Part shown: positions 20,209-27,140 of the stretch, piece by piece | Layout of the letters: each line of letters opens with the position of its first letter | Position numbering within the stretch: position 1 is the stretch's first letter | Assembly: GCA_012034075.1 (NCBI GenBank) | Contig: JAAURD010000008.1 | Span: forward strand, 1-56,366 | Origin: Chloroflexaceae bacterium | Lineage (GTDB): Bacteria > Chloroflexota > Chloroflexia > Chloroflexales > Chloroflexaceae | Reading direction: 5' to 3' | DNA: 56,366 nucleotides | Notes under the pieces: model-generated | What the model was told of the DNA's origin: nothing | Database searches by the model: none | What the model saw: the letters and a program-made list of their open reading frames with translations, nothing else | Position numbers and translations under genes: made by a program

Positions 20209-22335
20209 TTATTCATGCTCGATGCGCCAGAGTCGTGTGGTACCATCCGTGCTGGCGCTGGCAAGCAGCCGACCACTCGCAGCAAAGAGCACCTGTACTA
20301 CCGGTCCAGTATGCTCTTCTATGGTATGCAAGAGCCGCGCATCAGTCATATCCCAGAGGCACACATGGGTATCGCTGCTGGCTGTTGCCAGAATCTGCCC
20401 ATCAGGTGTATAGGCCACGTGTTGCACCGCATCAGTATGCCCTTGCAACCAATACATTTGCTGCCCATGAACGACATCCCAGAGGCGCACGGTTTGGTCT
20501 TGACTGACACTGGTCAATAGCTGACCATCGGGGTGATACACCATACTGGTAATTGCCTGGCTATGTCCTTCGAGCGTCCGTTGCAACTGGTACGATTCGA
20601 GACTCCAGACACAGATGCTCCCTACGGCATCACCACTCACCAGGGTGGTACCATCGGGCGCACTCACCAGGGCAGTCACCGGCTGTTGATGCCCCTTGAG
20701 CGTTGCAAGTACCTGTCCATCACGGGCCTGCCACAAATGCACTAACCCGTCACGATCACCACCGATGAGTACATCTGACGGTGCATGGTAGGCCATGCAC
20801 GTCACCATACTATCAGGATGCCCAAACACGTGCAACAGATCACCACTGGCAATCTGCCAGAGTCGGATCGTACCATCGATCCCAGTTGTTGCGAGCAACT
20901 GACCATCTTGACTATACCGAGCATCATTGACACTATCACGATGGCCTTCAAGCACGCCCTGCAACCGACCATCGGCTACCTGCCAGATCCGTATACTCAT
21001 ATCGTCGCTCACACTTGCCAGGGTGAGACCATCCGGGCTATACACCACCCGGTTGACCTGTTGGGTATGACCACGCAATGTGCGCACCAAACGACCATCG
21101 CTCACGCGCCAGAGGCGTACCGTGTGATCACGGCTGGCACTCACCAGCGTCTGTTCATCGGGGCTATAGACAATGCTCGTAATCGCATCCATATGGCCGA
21201 GCGAACGGAACAGACGGGCTTGCACCGCCAATGACTGATTGGATGACGATGTACTCGATAGCGAGGCATTCGATAGCGAGGCGCTCGACGGTGCTGTTGT
21301 GGGTAGTACATGCGCATCATACTGGCGACGCGGGCTATTTTGAGCCTCGGCTTCTACAGATAGAGGTTCCGAATCGCCTAATTTCGTAGTGGTGCGTGGG
21401 CCTGAAGAGGGTTTGACCGCGACAATGCCAAGCAATGCCTGTTTGAATGAGAATGTATCCGCAAAGCGTTCTTGCTGAAACAGACTCATGGCCGTGGCAA
21501 TGGCGTGAGACACATGGCTACTGACATGGGGGTTGAGTGCTTGCACCGATTGCAGTGGGTCAGGCGATGTGGAGATTCGTGTACCTGCCGAGAGTGGTTC
21601 GATGGCCGTTAGTAAGTGATAAAAGGTGGCTCCCAGACTATAAATATCACTCCGTTGATCGGTATGCTGCCCACTGCTGCCATACTGCTCCAGCGGTGCA
21701 TAGGGCATTGAACCAGCACCGCGAATGGTCGAACGGGTTGTCTGATCAGCCTGTTTGATCAGCCCAAAATCAACCAGTTTGATCAATCCATCGGGAGTGA
21801 ACCGGATATTGGCTGGTTTAATATCACGGTGCAGGAGTGGTGGTTTTTGCTGATGCAAGAACTCCAGGCCATCGCAAATCTGCAAGGCGTACCCGAGTAC
21901 CTGCGATTCGAGCAGTGGCCCACGGTGACGAGTCAAAATATCGGACAGGCTTTGCCCAGGGATGAATTCCATGACGAGATAGCCATTATCGCCATCTTCA
22001 AACATTTCATCATAGCGTGGCAGATGGGGCGAGTGCAGATGTTGCAACACCTCAAACTCACGATAAAAACTGCGTATACCATTGGGATCGAGTGTCTGTT
22101 TCAGCGCAACATAGTCGCTTGACTGTTCCGCTTGAACATGTTTTGAGAGATAGACAGCACCAAAACCACCATGACCAATGACACGTATAATCGTATAGTT
22201 CCCCACCACGGTACCAGGATCATGGAGTTCCAGGCCATAGCGCAATGACATACCGCATGTTTGACAGCGTAGTGCTCCTGTTGCATTTGTAGCACCGCAG
22301 CCATTACCATTGCGCTGATCACGGCAAATGATCAT
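20209..22335 (-). CDS. Ser/Thr protein kinase with zinc ribbon and eight WD40 repeats
   Basis: A 708-residue eukaryotic-like kinase. Cys4, Cys13, Cys24 and Cys27 could form an N-terminal zinc ribbon (RCQTCG). The kinase domain (about 45-305) has GHGGFGAVYL, the VALKQ lysine, LHRDIKPANI and DFGLIK, so it should be active. A Ser/Ala-rich linker (about 335-375) includes a 15-nt tandem repeat in the DNA (21255-21290). Eight WD40 repeats (about 380-705) follow, each with a GH...SPDG...VRLW pattern; the fourth is the most divergent. No membrane segment is present. The propeller probably recruits substrates or scaffolds. It stands alone, with the subtilase on a separate promoter. Confidence 0.92.
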   Translation of the reverse strand: MIICRDQRNGNGCGATNATGALRCQTCGMSLRYGLELHDPGTVVGNYTIIRVIGHGGFGAVYLSKHVQAEQSSDYVALKQTLDPNGIRSFYREFEVLQHLHSPHLPRYDEMFEDGDNGYLVMEFIPGQSLSDILTRHRGPLLESQVLGYALQICDGLEFLHQQKPPLLHRDIKPANIRFTPDGLIKLVDFGLIKQADQTTRSTIRGAGSMPYAPLEQYGSSGQHTDQRSDIYSLGATFYHLLTAIEPLSAGTRISTSPDPLQSVQALNPHVSSHVSHAIATAMSLFQQERFADTFSFKQALLGIVAVKPSSGPRTTTKLGDSEPLSVEAEAQNSPRRQYDAHVLPTTAPSSASLSNASLSSTSSSNQSLAVQARLFRSLGHMDAITSIVYSPDEQTLVSASRDHTVRLWRVSDGRLVRTLRGHTQQVNRVVYSPDGLTLASVSDDMSIRIWQVADGRLQGVLEGHRDSVNDARYSQDGQLLATTGIDGTIRLWQIASGDLLHVFGHPDSMVTCMAYHAPSDVLIGGDRDGLVHLWQARDGQVLATLKGHQQPVTALVSAPDGTTLVSGDAVGSICVWSLESYQLQRTLEGHSQAITSMVYHPDGQLLTSVSQDQTVRLWDVVHGQQMYWLQGHTDAVQHVAYTPDGQILATASSDTHVCLWDMTDARLLHTIEEHTGPVVQVLFAASGRLLASASTDGTTRLWRIEHE

Positions 22336-22516
22336 AATACTTTATGCTCCAGCGTGTCTGTTAAGACATGGTTGCCACTCTCTCTGTAGTATAGCATATC
22401 TGCTGTACAGTGTTGGTTGGCCCATTGCTCGTTTGCTCGTTATCGACATTGACAGTCAACCTTTCCCATGCTACTATATTCTCTATCATACCATTTTTCG
22501 TATTGATTGACATGAT

Positions 22517-23316
22517 ATGCTTATGCCAGTCTCCCCAGGTACCTGGTTTGACATCTATTTATTTCCACTCCTGACAACCCTCGTTTTCTGGGGTGTATTA
22601 ACCCTGATCTTACTCTGGATGAACGCTCGTTGTCGTTTCTGGCAACGTCTGAGCCTGTTCTTCATGACGGTGGCGCTGATCCCGATACACTATCTCCTAT
22701 GGGTTGGGCGTGATGATAGCAGCATGTCTGGTCATTACTGGGCATTTGGTGCTGGTATGCTGATATGGACTTGGCATGAACTGGCGTTTTATAGCGGCGT
22801 TTTGACCGGCCCCTGGCGCCAACCCTGTCCACCAGGTGTGAACGACTGGCAACGTTTCTGGTATGCGTTCAATACCCATCTGTATCATGAAATTGCTGTG
22901 ATACTGGAATTACTTGTCTTGTGGTGGTTGCATCAGGAGTGTATCAACATCACTGGTATGCTGGCATTTGTTCTTATGTGGTCGCTGCAACAGAGCGCCA
23001 AACTGAATGTCTTTCTGGGCATTCCCCACCTCAATGTCACCTTGCTCCCCGAACACCTGCGTTATCTGGGCAGTTTCTGGCACCAACGCCCGTTAAACCC
23101 TTTTTTCTGGCCATCACTTCTGGTCATTATCCTCCTCGCGGGCACACTCTGGCTCCTCGCCGGCCTTCCCGATACCATCTACCATCGGTAGGGCTGACTC
23201 TCCTGGCATCGCTAGTGACCCTGGGCGTGCTTGAGCATGTTTTGCTGATTCTCCCTCCACCTGATACGGATCATCCGCGTTCATCGATGAATTGCCAACT
23301 GATCGATGAAGGGTGA
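22517..23316 (+). CDS. puhE: Photosynthetic complex assembly protein PuhE (DUF3623), frameshifted
   Basis: A multi-pass membrane protein needed for reaction centre or bacteriochlorophyll complex assembly in phototrophs with type II centres. Family landmarks are intact: WHELAFYSGVLTGP, CPPGVNDWQRFWYAF, LYHEIAVI, QSAKLNVFLGIPHLN and LLPEHLRYLGSF. In the primary frame the protein stops at 23191 after DTIYHR. One extra G near 23186 continues it as VGLTLLASLVTLGVLEHVLLILP, the expected last membrane segment, ending at 23316 (about 266 residues, the family size). An indel is therefore nearly certain. The start at 22517 has no clear Shine-Dalgarno. No puf, puh or bch genes are adjacent. Confidence 0.85.
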
Positions 23317-23466
23317 CCGGATTCAGCTCCATGAACACTATCGCGTATCGACGTGAGAACAAGAGAGCCATAGGTCCTAATATGAGGTAGTACTTATGGA
23401 CCATGTCCTGGCATTCTGCCCATACCTAAGCAGAATACGTGGCTTTGCATAGGATGGGAAGATACC

Positions 23467-23495
23467 TTGCCGGTTGCATGGGGAAGTGATATAAT
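23467..23495 (+). promoter_or_regulatory. Promoter of the Roadblock/protoglobin cluster
   Basis: TTGCCG (23467-23472), 17 nt, TATAAT (23490-23495), with an extended TGA before the -10. The predicted start near 23502 leaves a leader of about 165 nt before the Roadblock ATG at 23669. Confidence 0.6.
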
Positions 23496-23586
23496 GAGTA
23501 CGTATAAGCAAAATAAAGTGAGCCTATTCACAATGAGAACGTTTCTCTCTTACAATCGATTATTCTAATTGGGTGAATGCAAACCC

Positions 23587-23614
23587 TGTATAACAATGTT
23601 GGTATCGTTATACA
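23587..23614. promoter_or_regulatory. 8-bp dyad in the leader of the Roadblock gene
   Basis: TGTATAAC (23587-23594) and GTTATACA (23607-23614) are perfect inverted repeats 12 nt apart. They could be an operator or a leader hairpin; AAAA follows the right arm. Confidence 0.35.
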
Positions 23615-23668
23615 AAAACGAATGATATATTTGCATATACGCCAGATGGCGTGGAAAGGATGCGATCA

Positions 23669-24040
23669 ATGGCTTCACGGCAGGAACAGATTACATCGGT
23701 ACTGGAACGATTTGCGTCCAATACCGGTAATGATGTCGCTGGAGTCGCTGCGGTGGGCATGGACGGTATCGTCCTCGTCTCTCGTATGTCGGCCGATGTC
23801 AATGCAGACCGGGTCGGGGCAGTAGCTGCTACTATGATGGGTGTTACACGACGTGTTTCGTCGGAGATTCGCATTGGGATGCCCCAGGAGACAATTATCA
23901 AATCCGATAATGGACTGTTTATGGTGCTACCAGCAGGCGATCAGAGCCTCCTTGCCGTAAACCTGCGCAATGGGGCAAATCTGGGTCTGGTACGCATTGA
24001 GGCTCGCGAGGCCGCCGAAGAAATCGGTCGAGTGATTTAG
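23669..24040 (+). CDS. Roadblock/LC7 domain protein (MglB-like)
   Basis: A 123-residue single-domain protein of the Roadblock/LC7 family, whose members bind and regulate Ras-like GTPases such as MglA. The start at 23669 (MASRQEQ) follows AAAGGA. The fold pattern is clear: a first helix (EQITSVLERFASN), AGVAAVGMDGIVLVSRM, a long helix (RVGAVAATMMGVTRRVSSEI), ETIIKSDNGLFMVLPAG and a closing helix (EAREAAEEIGRVI). It is the first gene of a same-strand cluster with protoglobin, DUF4388 and a Ras-like GTPase (25892), its likely partner. A role in polarity, gliding or signalling is inferred from families. Confidence 0.87.
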   Translation: MASRQEQITSVLERFASNTGNDVAGVAAVGMDGIVLVSRMSADVNADRVGAVAATMMGVTRRVSSEIRIGMPQETIIKSDNGLFMVLPAGDQSLLAVNLRNGANLGLVRIEAREAAEEIGRVI

Positions 24041-24165
24041 GGCTTGATTGCAGGTGGGAAATGCATAGATAGAGCTATGCGGATCGAGTCTGCTCATTCG
24101 ATACGAAGACGGACAGATTCGACCTTATATCGCGGATGAGACAAACCGGTAGGTTCCATGCTTCT

Positions 24166-24203
24166 ATGTGCGTGATGACCGTAATGAAGATCTTCACGCA
24201 CAT
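24166..24203. terminator. 10-bp perfect inverted repeat before the protoglobin gene
   Basis: ATGTGCGTGA (24166-24175) and TCACGCACAT (24194-24203) flank an 18-nt loop, 67 bp before the protoglobin ATG. It could terminate Roadblock transcription, fold in a leader, or be a dyad operator. No T run follows, so the role is open. Confidence 0.4.
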
Positions 24204-24269
24204 CGTATCTCCTGGTCTACCCGTTGTCCCTAAAGCTAGGTATCATACGAGCGCAGATGGAGGAGACAA

Positions 24270-24821
24270 ATGGCGCAGGAACGAACCAGCTGGCAGATTA
24301 AAGATGAAGCGATTTTAACCGAACTCGTGACCATGATGGAGATAAGTTCGGCCGAGTGTGCATTACTCGGTCAGCTCAAAGGGCAGGCTGAAGTACTTGC
24401 ACCTGAGATGACCAAAGCATTTTATGGTCGCCTGTTTCAACATACTAATACCGCCGAGTACCTTGAGGGTATTAGTATGGATCGTCTCAATTCGATGTTA
24501 GCGACTTGGTTTATTGAGCTTTTTAATGGGGTCTATGATGAAGACTACGCCCGCCGACGCATTAACATTGGTCGTATCCATGTACGTATTGGTTTGCCAC
24601 TTCGATATCCGCTAGCGATGATGGATGTGATTATGGTCTTTGGCGAGCAGGTTGCACATCAGAGCGACCAACCAGACGTAGCCATGACCGCCTTTCGCAA
24701 AGCCTTGGCTCTGGATGTGGCTATCTTCAACCAGGCCTATGAAGATAACCAGATGAAGCATCTCGCTGATCTGGTTGGCGGCGAACGTCTGGCTCGATTG
24801 CTGCTCTCTGGTGCTGGCTAA
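24270..24821 (+). CDS. Single-domain protoglobin / globin-coupled sensor domain
   Basis: A 183-residue heme protein of the protoglobin family (PF11563). The proximal heme ligand is the His in IGRIHVRIGLPLRYPL (near residue 111). YGRLFQHTNTAEYL and LATWFIELFNGVYDEDYARRR match the family's B-E helices. No methyl-accepting, GGDEF or kinase output domain is fused, unlike typical globin-coupled sensors, so any signal must pass to a separate partner. GGAGGAG lies just upstream of the ATG. It sits between Roadblock and DUF4388/GTPase genes on the same strand, suggesting O2, NO or redox input to that module (inference). Confidence 0.87.
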   Translation: MAQERTSWQIKDEAILTELVTMMEISSAECALLGQLKGQAEVLAPEMTKAFYGRLFQHTNTAEYLEGISMDRLNSMLATWFIELFNGVYDEDYARRRINIGRIHVRIGLPLRYPLAMMDVIMVFGEQVAHQSDQPDVAMTAFRKALALDVAIFNQAYEDNQMKHLADLVGGERLARLLLSGAG

Positions 24822-24849
24822 GGTCCCTGACGTGAAAGGCTGTTGCTGT

Positions 24850-24890
24850 GTTGACGTATCTCGGTCTGATCAGCTGATCAGACCGTCAAC
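24850..24890 (+). terminator. 24-bp perfect palindrome after the protoglobin gene
   Basis: The core at 24862-24885 is a 12+12 perfect palindrome (CGGTCTGATCAG and its complement). GTTGA and TCAAC outside it extend the stem with a bulge on one side. It lies 28 bp after the protoglobin stop. As RNA it would fold tightly, but the zero loop and missing T run leave open a protein-binding role. Confidence 0.45.
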
Positions 24891-24944
24891 GCTGCAGATG
24901 AACCATGGTCTGATGCTGTTGTACAGCATTACTTTCTATGATTC

Positions 24945-25048
24945 ATACCAAGTTCGGGTAATCACTTATATTTAGAGGTTTGATAATTTGCTTTTAGAAT
25001 GACATATAACCGTTATCTATTTTACAGGTAATCATCCGAATTTGGTAT
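24945..25048. mobile_element. Short terminal-inverted-repeat element (MITE-like), copy 1
   Basis: A 104-bp AT-rich, non-coding segment bounded by 21-nt ends. The left end (24945-24965) is ATACCAAGTTCGGGTAATCAC; the right end (25028-25048), read on the other strand, matches it at 17 of 21 positions. The same end sequence recurs at 43511-43531. Size, ends and lack of coding fit a MITE or decayed IS ends. No clear target duplication was found. It lies in a 302-bp intergenic space before the DUF4388 gene. Confidence 0.6.
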
Positions 25049-25129
25049 CAGATATACAGAAGCGAATTTATCAATACATTTTCATAGAAACGGCAACCAC
25101 CCGCGTTCTTTCGGGTCGAAGGATTGTGT

Positions 25130-25873
25130 ATGGCACTTGAAGGTACCCTCCAGGATATGGCATTAAGCGACCTGTTTCAGGTCTTTCGCATGGGACCCAA
25201 ATCGGGTATCCTGCTGCTCAACCAGCATCAGGATCGCGGTGCCATTTATGTCAATCGAGGACAGCTCATCGATGCATTTATCGTGCGTGGTCCCGACCGC
25301 AAAGTGATAACAACCCGTGATGAAGCGGTGATCACTATGCTTGGCTGGGAAGATGCGACGTTTATTTTTCGGCATGATCTTGATGTTGGCAACCGCCCGG
25401 TGCGCATTGAGCATGATAGTGAGTGGCTTATTCTTGAAGGGATGCGACGGCGATCCAACCCCATTAAAGCTTTGCCGTACCATAGCATTACCCTTGATAC
25501 GCGTTTACAGCTTGCCCCTTTGCCCAATAGTGCCGAGACCGGTGTGAGCCTGGATGTTGATCAGTGGCGTATCTTAAGCCAGGTGGCGGGCAATCAAGAT
25601 GTGCGCTCGATCTGCGCCATTACCAATATTGCTGAAGAGAAGGCGCTGCGGATTGTTGCCGAGTTGCTCTCTATTGGTCTGGTCGAAATCGCCCCGCCAT
25701 CAATTGAGCAGCGCCCACCACGGGCAACTCTCCCCAACACCAAAAAATCTCGTCCCCAAATGGCTATGGCTGGTATAGCCGGATCTGAAGGTATTGCACA
25801 GACTGAAGATGAACAACCAAAAGTGGGCCGTAGTCTTCTCAATGCTATTATGCGTCGCATTGGCGAACTCTAA
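25130..25873 (+). CDS. DUF4388 (PatA N-terminal-like) domain protein
   Basis: A 247-residue cytoplasmic protein. The start at 25130 (MALEGTLQDMALSDLFQVF) follows GAAGGA by 6 nt. Residues 1-110 are a DUF4388 domain: LSDLFQVFRMGPKSGIL, then GAIYVNRGQLIDAFI and EAVITMLGWEDATFIF. The domain is found in gliding and type IV pilus regulators such as PatA and in proteins near MglA-like GTPases. Residues about 145-195 look like a winged-helix (VDQWRILSQVAGNQDVRSI, AEELLSIGL-type). The C-terminus is a flexible tail ending in a short basic helix. It lies 18 bp before the Ras-like GTPase gene. Confidence 0.82.
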   Translation: MALEGTLQDMALSDLFQVFRMGPKSGILLLNQHQDRGAIYVNRGQLIDAFIVRGPDRKVITTRDEAVITMLGWEDATFIFRHDLDVGNRPVRIEHDSEWLILEGMRRRSNPIKALPYHSITLDTRLQLAPLPNSAETGVSLDVDQWRILSQVAGNQDVRSICAITNIAEEKALRIVAELLSIGLVEIAPPSIEQRPPRATLPNTKKSRPQMAMAGIAGSEGIAQTEDEQPKVGRSLLNAIMRRIGEL

Positions 25874-25891
25874 TGCAGGAGCAGGCGTAGA

Positions 25892-26434
25892 ATGCAAATA
25901 GTCAAGATTGTCATTACGGGTATCTATGCCGTGGGCAAATCGAGCTTTATTCGCTCAATTAGCGAAATTGAACCCGTTAGTACTGATTATGCCGTTTCAC
26001 TGGATGAAGAGAAGGAAATTAAAGAGGAGACGACGGTAGCCCTCGATTTTGGTACGATTGCCATTAACGATAATGTGACGTTGTATCTGTTTGGTACACC
26101 GGGTCAGGAGCGTTTCGACTTTATGTGGGAGCACCTGGCAATTGGGTGTCTGGGCTATATTGTGCTGGTGGATAGTTGCCGACCCGGCCATTTTGCTGAG
26201 ACTCGCCGCTTAATGGATCGTTTTGCTGAAATTACCGATGCACCATTTATCATTGCAGCCAACAAACAGGATGATCCTACCGCCTTGCCACCATTCTACA
26301 TTCGCCGGCGTCTAGCCATTCCGTCGAACATTCCAGTGTTGCCCTGTGTGGCCCAGGAACGCAGCAGTGTGAAGAACGTGCTGCTCTCGCTGCTCAAGCA
26401 TATTGCTGCGGGCATGCCTGAAAAGGCCGAATAA
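25892..26434 (+). CDS. Ras-like small GTPase (MglA/COG2229 type)
   Basis: A 180-residue prokaryotic small GTPase. G1 is GIYAVGKSS (residues about 10-18), the switch I region contains KEETTVALDFG, G3 is LFGTPGQERFDFMW, and G4 is NKQD; the G5 region is PVLPCVAQ. The canonical Gln follows GTPG as in Ras. No lipidation signal or membrane segment is present. It closes the cluster that begins with a Roadblock protein, the usual GTPase partner class. In other bacteria such pairs set cell polarity and gliding direction. A 17-bp gap to the DUF4388 gene implies cotranscription. Confidence 0.9.
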   Translation: MQIVKIVITGIYAVGKSSFIRSISEIEPVSTDYAVSLDEEKEIKEETTVALDFGTIAINDNVTLYLFGTPGQERFDFMWEHLAIGCLGYIVLVDSCRPGHFAETRRLMDRFAEITDAPFIIAANKQDDPTALPPFYIRRRLAIPSNIPVLPCVAQERSSVKNVLLSLLKHIAAGMPEKAE

Positions 26435-26457
26435 TTGGTATCGTTGGTGGGATAACA

Positions 26458-27069
26458 TCAGCCTGATGCCAGGGCATTATTCGGCCGATACGCCTGAATA
26501 ATCTGTACAGTGGCGGTAAAATCGCCCTCTGGACATCCTATCACACGCTCATGTTGGTCTACTCGTTCAATGGTTAGTCCAGATAGTACCGCCACGATTT
26601 CCGATGGCGTAGCCAGCAATGCTAGCGGTATATCGGTTTCAGTCGTGTCGTCTGGTCGAACAATACCAATATAGAGGAACCGGCCATGCGGAGCAAGAGA
26701 CTGCTGTACCTGGTTGAGCAAGTGGTTCCGTTCACTCGCTGGCAGGTGAAGATAGCACATGAAGATGAGATCATAGAGCGTATCGGGCTGATACGTTACC
26801 ACATTGGCAATTATTCCGGAGATATGCAGATGATGTTCGTTTGCCAATCGTTGGATGGTAGCAATGGCGGCCGGTGCAAAATCAACCGCCGTTACCGCCC
26901 ATCCCTGCTGTGCCAACCAGAGACTGTCGGCCCCTTCACCCGCACCCAGATCAAGCGCACAACCTGGTGGTAGTGTTGCTGCTACAGCCATCAGATCAGG
27001 ATCTGGCGATAGCCACGGTTTCTCATTGTTCGTGTAATAATCGTCCCAGAACTGTTGCATCATAACCAT
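26458..27069 (-). CDS. SAM-dependent methyltransferase
   Basis: A 203-residue class I methyltransferase. Motif I is ALDLGAGEGADSLWLA (about residues 38-53), motif II VTAVDFAPAAIATI, and the post-I acidic residue is present. YDLIFMCYLHLP and LAPHGRFLYIGI form the later core strands. The FWDDYYTNNEKPW opening resembles the TehB/thiopurine methyltransferase group. The substrate cannot be told. Its start is uncertain between ATGs at 27069 and 27060. It lies downstream of crtI and is separated from it by a very strong hairpin. It converges with the GTPase gene. Confidence 0.8.
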   Translation of the reverse strand: MVMMQQFWDDYYTNNEKPWLSPDPDLMAVAATLPPGCALDLGAGEGADSLWLAQQGWAVTAVDFAPAAIATIQRLANEHHLHISGIIANVVTYQPDTLYDLIFMCYLHLPASERNHLLNQVQQSLAPHGRFLYIGIVRPDDTTETDIPLALLATPSEIVAVLSGLTIERVDQHERVIGCPEGDFTATVQIIQAYRPNNALASG

Positions 27070-27081
27070 AGCTGCTGTTAA

Positions 27082-27122
27082 TGCTCTGGTGTGCGCTGGC
27101 AGTAACAGCGCACACCAGAGCA
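27082..27122 (-). terminator. 17-bp perfect hairpin between crtI and the methyltransferase gene
   Basis: Arms at 27082-27098 and 27106-27122 are perfectly complementary (17 bp) around a 7-nt loop. It lies 18 bp after the crtI stop and 12 bp before the methyltransferase ATG. No T run follows in the leftward direction, so it may pause or insulate transcription rather than act as a classical terminator. Confidence 0.55.
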
Positions 27123-27140
27123 GAACCGCAAAAAAGCGAC

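Larger units (their letters stand above)
23317..23668 (+). other. Intergenic region before the Roadblock gene
   Basis: 352 bp with no convincing gene. It holds a sigma-A promoter (23467-23495) and an 8-bp dyad (23587-23614), described separately. I see nothing recognisable in 23317-23460. Confidence 0.5.

Noticed and set aside
22328..22510. 60-residue plus-strand frame before puhE
   Set aside because: It is short, rich in Leu/Ile/Tyr from AT-rich promoter DNA, has no ribosome site and overlaps the kinase start region.
23114..23404. 96-residue minus-strand frame over the puhE end
   Set aside because: It is antisense to the restored puhE C-terminus and has no family features.
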